Of a stretch of 64,000 nucleotides of DNA, positions 1-8,700 are shown one piece after another. Where the stretch lies: the NCBI RefSeq assembly GCF_048323755.1, contig NZ_JBLWFS010000011.1:70718-134717 (forward strand), given 5' to 3'. Position numbers and translations under genes: made by a program. The stretch comes from Alkalihalobacterium sp048323755 (lineage in GTDB: Bacteria; Bacillota; Bacilli; Bacillales; Bacillaceae_F). The notes beneath the pieces are model-generated. The model saw nothing but the letters and a program-made list of their open reading frames with translations. It did not search any database and had not been told where the DNA came from. Numbering within the stretch: position 1 is the first letter of the stretch; every line of letters begins with the position of its first letter.

Positions 1-84
1 CCTCTCTAACAAAAATAGAATAAATCGATTATACTAAACAATACATTAAATCGTGTCAAACTTTAAATTATAGGAGTGGAACAA

Positions 85-516
85 GTGGAAAAAGTAATTG
101 ACCATATCGGTATAGCCGTAAGAGATTTAGATAAAAGCATTACATTTTACACGAACATATTAGGAGGGACACTATTAGACAGGTATAGAAGTGATGCCAA
201 AGGTGTTGAGAGTGAAATTGCCGTTTTCGATATGAATGGCGATCAAATCGAGTTATTAGCTCCAACGAATAATACGACTTCACCTATTGCCCGATTTATT
301 AAACAAAAAGGCAAAGGTGTTCATCATATCGCCTACCGAGTAAATAATCTTGATGAAGCAATAATGGAATTGAAACAACAAGGAATTCGAACGTTAGAAA
401 ATACATTACGGATCAATAAACATGGACGAAGATTAATTTACTTAAACCCCGCTGATACAGAAGGAACCATCGTAGAATATTGTGATTATCCAGGTAATCA
501 TGAACAACCTTTATAA
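85..516 (+). CDS. VOC-family protein, methylmalonyl-CoA epimerase-like
   Basis: A glyoxalase-fold protein with two beta-alpha-beta-beta-beta modules. The four expected metal ligands are visible: His in DHIGIAV near the N-terminus, Glu in QIELLAP, His in GVHHIAY and Glu in TIVEYCDY. This spacing fits methylmalonyl-CoA epimerases, but the family also includes lactoylglutathione lyases and other enzymes, and no mutase genes are nearby to fix the substrate. I place the start at the GTG at 85, because AGGAG at 72-76 lies 8 bases ahead of it; a GTG at 76 overlaps that site. It converges on the methyltransferase gene with a shared hairpin between them. Confidence 0.75.
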   Translation: MEKVIDHIGIAVRDLDKSITFYTNILGGTLLDRYRSDAKGVESEIAVFDMNGDQIELLAPTNNTTSPIARFIKQKGKGVHHIAYRVNNLDEAIMELKQQGIRTLENTLRINKHGRRLIYLNPADTEGTIVEYCDYPGNHEQPL

Positions 517-526
517 AATGAACGAA

Positions 527-560
527 GTACCGTGCCCAAATACATGCACGGTACCTAATT
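527..560. terminator. Hairpin terminator between converging genes
   Basis: A perfect 9-bp stem (gtaccgtgc at 527-535 with gcacggtac at 546-554) sits between the stop codons of the VOC gene and the methyltransferase gene. The + strand continues with ctaattttatcc. It probably serves both genes. Confidence 0.65.
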
Positions 561-1760
561 TTATCCTTTTATCTTTTCAATAAACACTACCTTCAAATAG
601 TTCCCTTCTGGAAACTCTTTTATTGTCTTAAAATCACTTGGCAGCGAATACTCTTCCAAGTACTTAAACTTCCCATTCATTTCTTTAAATGCTTTTTCGA
701 TCATACTTTTAAACTTACCCATTCCAAACGAACTGCAATTAGTAGAGGCTACAATAATACCATTATCTTCTGTAATGGCAATCGTTTCTTTCAATAAGTT
801 CGTATAATCTTTTGCCGCACTAAACGTATGCTTTTTTGACCTTGCAAAGCTTGGCGGATCTAAAACGACCATATCAAACTTTAAGCTTTTCTTCCCCGCA
901 TATTTAAAATAATGGAAAACATCTTCGACAATAATGTCCTGTGCTTCATAATCAATATCGTTAATACTAAACTGTTCAATCGTCTTACTCATACTACGAT
1001 TAGCTAAATCGACACTCGTCGTTTTCTTAGCCCCACCAAGAGCGGCGAAAACGGAAAAGGCCCCCGTATAGGAAAAGGTATTTAACACCGTTTTTCCTTT
1101 CGCATACTTGTCCCGAATGGCTTTTCTCACGTCACGCTGGTCTAAAAACACTCCGACCATTGCTCCTTCATTTAAGTAGATCGCAAAGCGTACGCCATTT
1201 TCTTTCACAAAAATAGGGAATTGACCTTGTTCACCTGTAACAAAATCATCTTCCTCAATGTATTTACCAGCTGTTGCAAATCGCTTTTTTTGATAAATCG
1301 CCTTAAACTCTACAACCGTTTGAAGCGCTCGAATCATTTCATCCTTAAATTCATAAATCCCTTGATTGTACCAATGAATTAAGTAGTAACCGTCAAAGTA
1401 CTCGATCGTTAAACCACCGATGCCATCACCTTCCCCATTGAACACTCGGAATGCCGTCGTTTCTGGGTCATTGAATAAGGGACTTCGATGTTTAAATGCT
1501 TCAGATAGTTTAGCTTCAAAAAATGTTTGATCGAAAGTTTCATTTTGATCTTTTGAAAGAACCCAGCCATACCCTTTGTTTTGTTTTCCGTAATAGCCTT
1601 TGGCAATAAAACGATTTTTTTCATCGACTAGTTGGACAATTGTTCCTTCAACTGTAACGTCTCTCAAGTTACTAATGGCTTCCTTTGATAGCAGTGGATA
1701 CCCATTTCTATACTCATTAACAAACTTTTGTTTTATTTTTAATTTCGTTTCTTGGCTCAT
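561..1760 (-). CDS. Class I SAM-dependent rRNA methyltransferase, RlmI/YwbD-like
   Basis: A protein of 399 residues of the COG1092 type, which methylates C5 of a cytosine in 23S rRNA in E. coli (RlmI). An N-terminal PUA-like RNA-binding region precedes a Rossmann methyltransferase domain with the SAM motif NTFSYTGAFSVFAALGGA (around residue 225) and the catalytic VVLDPPSFARSKK motif. Length matches the family. AAAGGATG lies just upstream of the ATG. The exact rRNA target in this organism is not visible from the sequence. Confidence 0.85.
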   Translation of the reverse strand: MSQETKLKIKQKFVNEYRNGYPLLSKEAISNLRDVTVEGTIVQLVDEKNRFIAKGYYGKQNKGYGWVLSKDQNETFDQTFFEAKLSEAFKHRSPLFNDPETTAFRVFNGEGDGIGGLTIEYFDGYYLIHWYNQGIYEFKDEMIRALQTVVEFKAIYQKKRFATAGKYIEEDDFVTGEQGQFPIFVKENGVRFAIYLNEGAMVGVFLDQRDVRKAIRDKYAKGKTVLNTFSYTGAFSVFAALGGAKKTTSVDLANRSMSKTIEQFSINDIDYEAQDIIVEDVFHYFKYAGKKSLKFDMVVLDPPSFARSKKHTFSAAKDYTNLLKETIAITEDNGIIVASTNCSSFGMGKFKSMIEKAFKEMNGKFKYLEEYSLPSDFKTIKEFPEGNYLKVVFIEKIKG

Positions 1761-1903
1761 CGTTTCATCCTTTATTTTATGTTCTATTTCAATTATAACA
1801 CCGCAACACTCTCGTTAAACAACGAAAATAACTCGCGTTCATAAGATACATCTGCCTTCAATATTTTCCTGTCATTCTATGTATTAGAAAGCCTGTTTTT
1901 GTT

Positions 1904-2411
1904 TTATCCTTTTTTGTTCCGTTTATTAATTTCCTTCCCTTTCTTGAATTTCACTGTAGTAGGGCCATCTCCTACAAACACAACGTTAACAATAGATAGA
2001 AACAGTGCTAAAATAGTTGCAGAAAAGATTAACATGATATTACCATCTATAATAAATAGTACAAACATAGCCATGAAAAATACTAAAAAGGATATATATA
2101 AGCAAACTTTGAATAAAATGTTTAAATGAATTTGGTCTAATCCAAATGCGTCTTTTTAACAATAAATTTGGCTCAACCAATTTATGAAAGTTATTTTTAT
2201 TCCAATTACTTAAAACGAAGCGTACTAAGATGATTATTCCCATCACTATTCCTGCAATTATACTATTATCCTGCAGTTTCGATATTCCTTTATAATCCGT
2301 AAATATAGCATTGCCGCACTCATTGCTCTTCCAAACACACACAGTAAAGATGAGCAACCAAACGATTGCCCATCGACTCCATTTTGCTATACAATTAATG
2401 ATAAGGACCAT
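1904..2411 (-). pseudogene. Decayed DUF443 immunity-type gene
   Basis: The open part (2040-2411, 123 codons) matches the second half of the intact DUF443 protein at 2837-3481: both have NSII..I...III.IR and then IWIRP..FKHF.Q. The frame then fails. In the next frame 1904-2080 encodes the rest of the same domain, ending in PTTVKFKKGKEI, against HTTVKFKKGK in the intact copy. Comparing the DNA of the two copies shows a single missing base after a T run near 2085-2092. The N-terminal half of the family is absent, replaced by about 45 residues I do not recognise, of which AIFTDYKG resembles ARFTDYKG in the LXG protein. I read this as a dead duplicate of the immunity gene, perhaps from a lost toxin cassette. 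Confidence 0.7.
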
Positions 2412-2460
2412 ACTCTACAAAACTTGTATTCAAAAACTAGAGAACTAAATACACGATGTA

Positions 2461-2760
2461 CTAAAGAGGGACATCTACTTTCCCCTTAACATAACTACCT
2501 TTATTTTCTTCTTTCCAATCATGAAACAACCTCTGGAAACGTTGCTCCTCCTCATCTTGAAAACCTTTAAATACAACTTCATCAACATTCTCGTGATTAA
2601 AGTAGAAAACTTTATCATGAACTAATCCTTGTGGGTAAAAACACCCGGAATAATCAAACATTTTATTCTCTCCATCTGCTTCGAGAATCGGACCTCTATT
2701 TAAAATCATCAGCTTACTTGTTCCTTCCTTTAAATACACGATTGAACCTATTGGTAACAT
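2461..2760 (-). CDS. DUF4176 protein of T7SS/LXG toxin clusters
   Basis: A 99-residue soluble protein with the DUF4176 pattern: LPIGSIVYLKEGTSKLMI at the start, then DYSGCFYPQG, FYFNHENVDEVVFKG and DEEEQRF. The start is the ATG at 2760, with GAAGGGAG upstream; a longer frame from 2796 would include that ribosome site. DUF4176 genes recur in LXG toxin operons of Firmicutes, and this one sits directly after the toxin and immunity genes. Its molecular role is not shown by the sequence. Confidence 0.75.
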   Translation of the reverse strand: MLPIGSIVYLKEGTSKLMILNRGPILEADGENKMFDYSGCFYPQGLVHDKVFYFNHENVDEVVFKGFQDEEEQRFQRLFHDWKEENKGSYVKGKVDVPL

Positions 2761-2836
2761 ACTAGCTTCTCCCTTCTTTTTGAGTTTGTATGGCATTCTC
2801 TATGTACTTTTATCATTTTTCTTTTAATTAATTTAC

Positions 2837-3481
2837 TTACTTCCCTTTCTTGAATTTCACTGTAGTATGACCCTCTACTACATATAAACCATTAGTAATA
2901 AATAAAGCTAATCCAAACATAATGGCAAATAGGATTGCTAGAATATTACTAATTTCAATAACTAGTACTAAACTAGCTATGAAAAATACTAGAAAAAAAA
3001 TGTATACAAACAAACATTGAACAAAATGTTTGAATGCCATTGGTCTAATCCAAATACTTTCCTTTAATAATTTATTTGGGTCTAGTATTTTATATAAATT
3101 TTTTCTATTTCTTATACTTAGGAGTGAGCGTATCAAAATGATTATTAATAGCACTATTGCAACAATTATGCTATTAACCATCAGCGTACTTGGAATATAA
3201 AAATAATCTGTCAAACCGGTCAGTATATTTCCTAAAAAAATTCCTATCCCTGCTGTAAATAAAATACTTATATTATTTTTCTTTTGATATTTGATAGGGG
3301 ATTTTAATAGTTTACTAATTTCTTCCCCATCGACTTTATAGATGGTATGTGGAAGGACCCATGTTAAAAATGGAAGTATAATCTTCCAAATCGATTGACT
3401 CATATCTAAGATGTAGGTGTTCCCATCAATCTTTAATATTCTATACCTTATATTTAAAGCTTTTTGTATTTCACACTTCAT
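2837..3481 (-). CDS. DUF443 multi-span membrane protein, probable immunity protein (TsaI-like)
   Basis: About 214 residues. It begins MKCEIQKA..RYRILKIDGNTYILD, a typical DUF443 start, and has about five hydrophobic segments (near residues 33-48, 75-95, 102-122, 155-177, 181-203). DUF443 is the 'tandem five-TM' family; the S. aureus member TsaI protects cells from the T7SS toxin TspA. Its position five bases after the LXG stop fits immunity. I choose the ATG at 3481, preceded by GGGGATGG; an in-frame TTG at 3499 would overlap the toxin gene. Family assignment is firm; the immunity role is inferred. Confidence 0.75.
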   Translation of the reverse strand: MKCEIQKALNIRYRILKIDGNTYILDMSQSIWKIILPFLTWVLPHTIYKVDGEEISKLLKSPIKYQKKNNISILFTAGIGIFLGNILTGLTDYFYIPSTLMVNSIIVAIVLLIIILIRSLLSIRNRKNLYKILDPNKLLKESIWIRPMAFKHFVQCLFVYIFFLVFFIASLVLVIEISNILAILFAIMFGLALFITNGLYVVEGHTTVKFKKGK

Positions 3482-3486
3482 AGAAC

Positions 3487-5022
3487 TTACCATCCCCAAT
3501 TTATTGGATTTATTGCTTTTAATCCATTACTAACAGCCTCTCCAACACCCTGTGCAAAGTCGTCCAGTTTTCTTCCTACTGCATCTAGTCGATTTTGGAG
3601 CCCAAAAACATTGTTATCGTACATTCCATTAAAAATCCAAGTTGCAGCTGCCCCGATCGCAACACTACCTACTACTGCCCATCCAACAGGGTTACTGACT
3701 GCCAATAGAGTGACCACAGTTGCACCAGCTGCACCTCCTGCTAAACCAGCTAGCGTGCTTGCTCCATTATGCGCTATAGCCTCTCCAACGGTCTTACCTT
3801 TTTCAGTCACGTCTTCATAAAATCCGAAACCAGCACTAACTGCTATAAATCCCCCACCTAGAGATCTGCCTGCATTTTTCACGAATTTACCTGTTTCCGT
3901 GATAACGTTAGATGTTTTCGTTGTAAAGTTCCCAACAGTTGTTACAGCATTACCTACATTACTTGAAAGCTTACTAAATAAATCCCCTATACTCTTTATT
4001 TGCGTTGCGATTCCTCCTACTGATTTTCCTATCTCTTTTGTTTGATACCCAATATATTTTACTGCTCCTGCAGTAGTATTCACTGCTAAATCAATACCGA
4101 TCTTCCCACTATTATTAAAAATATATTGAATAACCGCTTCTGGTACTTCTTCCTTTAGTTCTCCTTCACTTAAATCTTTAGTAGACTTTTTCATCGTCGA
4201 AAAAATGCTATAGTAAGTTTCTCGATCGATATCTCCATTTTTCAGATCTGTAAACGCACTATTTAAAATCTTTTGAGTGGTCTCATCCATATCTTTTAAT
4301 GCAGCGTCCTTTAATTGCTCAATCTCAAACATAGACATATTTTTAATAGAATAATGATCTATTTTTTTATTATACTCTTTAAGCATGGCCAATCCTGAAG
4401 TTGCTGATGCACCTTTGTAATCCGTAAATCTAGCACTACCACTTACAGCACCCGCATGATTTAACGTTGTTTTGATTTCTTGTAATAGGCTCTCTATTTG
4501 CGAAGTGCTACTTCGACCTATGCTTGTGAAAGAATTTAAATCGTCTAGTAAATTCTCAGCTGCATTAACCGCCGTATCATTATCATTCCTAACGAAACTG
4601 AAAGAGGGAGTCGTTGCACTACTAATATCTGAAACACTGCGAATGGTGTTATTCACTGTTTCTTGCTGTACTTCTAGTGCTTCATATCGTTCGATAACAT
4701 CTTCCATGGCGTCTCTAACATAGTCACTTTTTATAATCGTTTTACTACTTTCATCTACTTTTGCTTGAAAACTTTCTATATGTTGATTCAAATTATTATA
4801 AAGATCAGTTAACAATCCATTAAAAGTAGTCAAAACCGTAAGATGGAGATCGCTAAAATATAATTTTGCCTGATCTGCTGTTTTACCAGAAAAAGAACTC
4901 ATGTTGCACATCTCTTCTATGTTTTGTTCTACTTTTAAAAGGCTAACTTTTATATCTTCTGAATTTGTTTTAAATTCATCCGAGAAGTCTATCACTTCTG
5001 ACAGATCTACTTTTTGTCCCAT
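3487..5022 (-). CDS. LXG-domain T7SS effector with glycine-zipper-like C-terminus (TspA-like)
   Basis: A protein of 511 residues. Residues 1 to about 200 form an LXG-type helical targeting domain (SFSGKTADQAKLYFSDLH, FNGLLTDL). A linker follows at about 200-300. The C-terminal region is rich in Gly and Ala: GRSLGGGFIAVSAGFGF near 385-401 and GLAGGAAGATVV...GWAVVGSVAIGAAATW near 426-462, two membrane-inserting segments with glycine-zipper spacing. There is no nuclease, deaminase or NADase motif. S. aureus TspA has the same plan and depolarises membranes, with a DUF443 immunity partner; here DUF443 is the next gene. Secretion by the adjacent EssC machine is inferred from the operon. Confidence 0.75.
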   Translation of the reverse strand: MGQKVDLSEVIDFSDEFKTNSEDIKVSLLKVEQNIEEMCNMSSFSGKTADQAKLYFSDLHLTVLTTFNGLLTDLYNNLNQHIESFQAKVDESSKTIIKSDYVRDAMEDVIERYEALEVQQETVNNTIRSVSDISSATTPSFSFVRNDNDTAVNAAENLLDDLNSFTSIGRSSTSQIESLLQEIKTTLNHAGAVSGSARFTDYKGASATSGLAMLKEYNKKIDHYSIKNMSMFEIEQLKDAALKDMDETTQKILNSAFTDLKNGDIDRETYYSIFSTMKKSTKDLSEGELKEEVPEAVIQYIFNNSGKIGIDLAVNTTAGAVKYIGYQTKEIGKSVGGIATQIKSIGDLFSKLSSNVGNAVTTVGNFTTKTSNVITETGKFVKNAGRSLGGGFIAVSAGFGFYEDVTEKGKTVGEAIAHNGASTLAGLAGGAAGATVVTLLAVSNPVGWAVVGSVAIGAAATWIFNGMYDNNVFGLQNRLDAVGRKLDDFAQGVGEAVSNGLKAINPINWGW

Positions 5023-5041
5023 GAAAACTCCCTCTCTTTCC

Positions 5042-5341
5042 TTATCGTATTGGCTGTGGACCAGAATTAAGGTGATATACTGTTGCTAACTCTTGATCTT
5101 TTTCTCTCATTTGTTCACCTGTCTGCTCTAAAATAGCTACATCTGCCTCCAGAATGCCCTTATATCGCTCCAACAGCTCTATAGCTTCTATCGCATTCTC
5201 TAAATCTTTTGTAAACGGTTCTATATTTGTATTACGAAATGCATTCGTTGGTCGTTTCGCTTCTATTCTTGCGACAGATGTTTTTAACTTTGATACACTA
5301 GAGCGAAAAACACTTAAATTAATAGCAACTTCATTAGACAT
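5042..5341 (-). CDS. Small helical T7SS partner protein (DUF5344/TIGR04197, YwqI-like)
   Basis: A 99-residue, mostly helical protein (INLSVFRSSVSKLKTSVARI, IEAIELLERYKGILEADVAI) resembling the WXG100-like TIGR04197/DUF5344 group. In B. subtilis the cognate ywqH-ywqI pair precedes the LXG toxin ywqJ, the same layout as here. Such proteins are thought to pair with LXG domains as co-secreted or targeting factors. Its ATG directly abuts the stop codon of the preceding gene, so the two are translationally coupled. Confidence 0.65.
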   Translation of the reverse strand: MSNEVAINLSVFRSSVSKLKTSVARIEAKRPTNAFRNTNIEPFTKDLENAIEAIELLERYKGILEADVAILEQTGEQMREKDQELATVYHLNSGPQPIR

Positions 5342-5761
5342 CTAATTCAACTCCCTCTGTGCTTGAGCTATTTGTCTATCCAAAGAGTGAAGTGTCTGCT
5401 GTAAGCTCGTTAAACTAGATTGGTAGGAAATCTTTTCTGCTTCATATTTCCTAATATCATCATTAATTGCTTCTTTGGCATCATTAACTTTTGATATATA
5501 TGTTTTTACACTATCCTTATATCGATTGTATTTCTTTTCGAAATCATCTTCTTTCTTTCCACGCCAGCTGTTTAAATCAATGGTTAGACTATTTATCGAA
5601 CTCATTACAGATCGCAAATTTGACAAACTGGTTGATATCTCGTTTACAGCATGCCGTAAGCGAGATATCTTATCCTCAGTAACAGATACTAACGTACGGT
5701 TAGATTGAATTTGACTCTGTACAGAACTCTTCCTCCAACGTAAATAACTTAACGAACTCAT
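5342..5761 (-). CDS. DUF5082 coiled-coil protein (YwqH-like)
   Basis: A protein of 139 residues, almost entirely heptad-rich helix: a first helix through about residue 60, then LNSWRGKKEDDFEKKY (a WxG-like turn), then a second long helix ending LDRQIAQAQRELN. This fits DUF5082, found ahead of LXG toxins. It starts 13 bases after the essC stop, placing the effector cassette in the same transcription unit as the secretion machine. Probable role: helical partner of the LXG domain (inferred). Confidence 0.65.
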   Translation of the reverse strand: MSSLSYLRWRKSSVQSQIQSNRTLVSVTEDKISRLRHAVNEISTSLSNLRSVMSSINSLTIDLNSWRGKKEDDFEKKYNRYKDSVKTYISKVNDAKEAINDDIRKYEAEKISYQSSLTSLQQTLHSLDRQIAQAQRELN

Positions 5762-5774
5762 CCATTCCTCCTCC

Positions 5775-8700
5775 TTATTTTGTTAATTTTATTTTGATAT
5801 GCTGATGGTCCCTTGCGTAATAAGCTTCATAGTCTTTCGGATATGTTTCCTTACGAATAAATGGTTGACTAAATATATCTTGATCACCTAGACGCATACT
5901 CACTAACCCTACATTAGATAAGTTTCGAACCACTTTGGCTGGCTTTTCATAGCTCGTATTTATATAGCTAGCATCTCCACATACGATTAGATGTACATCG
6001 ACTTTTGGACCTTGTTCGAATAAAACGGATAAATCTTCTTCCATCAGGATACTTCTTTCTGCAAAATCTTTTAAATCCCTAATTAAAATCATCCATTTCA
6101 CACCATTGTGATCACCTTTCATTCGATTATTAACTTCTGTAAGTATGTTTTGTTTAATTGCAGTGATGTCCTCAGGATCAGAAATATACTTATTCATTGA
6201 TTTACCAATTTCAGTAAGTCCTTGGTCAGGTGTATCAATAATCATGGTTTGGAAAGACTTCGTAAGTAATGTCATACTTTTTGAAATTGCATTAATCATA
6301 TTATCCAATCCATCTTTTCGATCACTAACAACAGTTAGGAAGCCGTCTTTTTCTGGATCAAACCCTATTGGTGCCACTTCTTCAAAGTCTAGCCCCAGTG
6401 GTAAATGGCTTTGTTCAACCAATTTCTTCGTTTTTCTTTTCCGCTTAAACTGTTCAAAATCAATCACACCCTCTGGCATCATCGGGATGGCCTCTGGACG
6501 TTCACCTTGCCAATAGGCATCCATGCTTTGAGCGGTTCTTTGGATCGAGTCGATGATTTCTAATGCCTCTGTACCTTCTGTAGGTAACATCGTTTGGAAT
6601 AAAGCAGGCTCTTCTAGCTTCACTAATCCTCGACCCGGGATCTCTTCAATCTCCAAGTCCGTTCGACCGATAATGGACCGTGCTTCTGATTGTTCAATGA
6701 GGTAGAGAGGAATTTGTGTCTTTATATTGGAAAGCAATGGCATGCGAAGAGCACCTTGTCGTCCCGCACTAATGGCTAGATGTATGCCAACGCTTGCTCC
6801 TTCACGAGCGATTTGTGTAATTATTTTTTCAAACTCGTCTGAGAAGTCTGTATCCCTCACTGTGTCGAAGTTATCAATGACTAATAATACGTTCGGTTCG
6901 ATCTCTCCACTCGCTTTTTCATACATCGCTAAGTTGGCCACTCCATATTGACTCAGAAGCTGCTTTCTTTTCTTAATCTCAGAGGTTAATAACCGAATTA
7001 GCTTCCCGACTTTTTCCATCTCATCAACGAGAATGGTATCTGCTACATGAGGTAACCCTTTTAACGGTAATAACCCATTGGTACCAAAATCGAGCAAATA
7101 GACATGAAAATGCTTAGGACTATGCTGTCTTGATAGATCCATGACGATTGTTTGTAAAAAAGTTGATTTCCCGTATCCTGGACTCGCAAAAACAGCGATA
7201 TGACCATCCTTCGATAAATCTAGCGTTAACGGTGTCTGAGATTGAAGCTCAGGCTGATCGAGTAATCCGATCGTTACCTTCAGTGGTTTCTTTTCTTCTT
7301 CCCAAGCTTCTTCAAAATTTACTACATGTAGCTCTTCTGTCGTTAACTGTTCGGGTAACGGAGGTAACCACGGCCTTGGTAATGGGGCAATCTCTTGTTC
7401 CTCAGCATAATCATGAATATGATCAATGACTGCATCAAGCTCCGTTGGTACCTTTTCTACTTGGTCTTTACGACCTAATCCACTTAAATCTTCCGTTAAA
7501 ATATCATACTGGCCCAAATCATTGATCGCATAGATTGTCGTATCTACTAATTCAAAGTCATCCTGATCTGGAATGTAGTCAGCACCACTCCAGGCACTTT
7601 GGAACAGTTCATAAATTTCGTTATTCCCAACCTGTAAATAGGCACGACCAGGCAATGTGATTTCTGCGGCATCTGGTGTTTTTAAAATTTCGTTCGAATC
7701 ACTAGCATTTTGTACTTTTAAGGCAAGCTTAAATTTAGAGTTCGACCAGATTTGATCATCCACAATCCCACTTGGCTTTTGAGTGGCTAGGATTAGATGA
7801 ATCCCGAGTGAACGACCGATACGCGCTGTTGATACTAGCTCCTTCATAAAATCAGGCTGCTCCGATTTTAACTCCGCAAATTCATCGGAAATGAGGAACA
7901 AGTGTGGCATCGGTTCTTGAACTTTCCCTTGTTTATAAAGCTTCTGATATTGGTTAATATGATTGACATCATTTTCACCAAAGAGGCGCTGTCTCTTTTG
8001 AAGCTCTGCCTTAATAGAAGCTAACGCTCGCATAGATTGGCTACGATCTAAATTCGTAATCGTCCCAACTAAATGCGGGAGGTTTTTAAATAAATTCGCC
8101 ATTCCTCCGCCTTTGTAATCAATTAATAAAAAGGCGACTTCATATGGATGAAAATTGACACTAAGGGATAAGATGTACGATTGGATAATCTCAGATTTAC
8201 CTGAACCTGTCGTCCCAGCGACAAGCCCATGCGGCCCGTGTGCTTTTTCATGAAGATTAAGCTGAACGATATCTTGTTTTCCACGCAGTCCAAGCGGAAC
8301 AGCTAAGCTCTTATACGTTTCATTTGCTTGCCATCTTGCTGAAATTCCTAATTCTTCGACTCTCTCCACTCCATACATTTCAAGGAAGGTCACACTTTCA
8401 GGAATGGAATTTTTTAAACTTTGCAAATGATTAATTGGCGCAAGCGCCCGTGATACTTCTTCCTTATCAAAAGACGGCGGAAAGTGATCTGGAACGAAAG
8501 TACGATTGACTAGCTCTCCCTCTTCTAAAATTATATTTCCCGTCTTTGAATCTCGAATATCAATCACCGTTTTTACATGCTCAGGCAAAGATTGCATCAC
8601 ATCTTGAACAAAAACGAGTGATAGCCCAAGAATACTAGGATCCTCATTAAAGAATTCCATAATCGTATGGTCAAGGATCAGTTTTTCATCTGTAATAAGG

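Noticed and set aside
1899..2129. Plus-strand ORF of 76 codons
   Set aside because: Lies antisense to the DUF443 remnant; no ribosome site and no protein-like pattern.
8425..8450. Possible third copy of repeat A (gcgcaagcgcccg)
   Set aside because: Short match inside essC coding sequence with no further similarity to the element.
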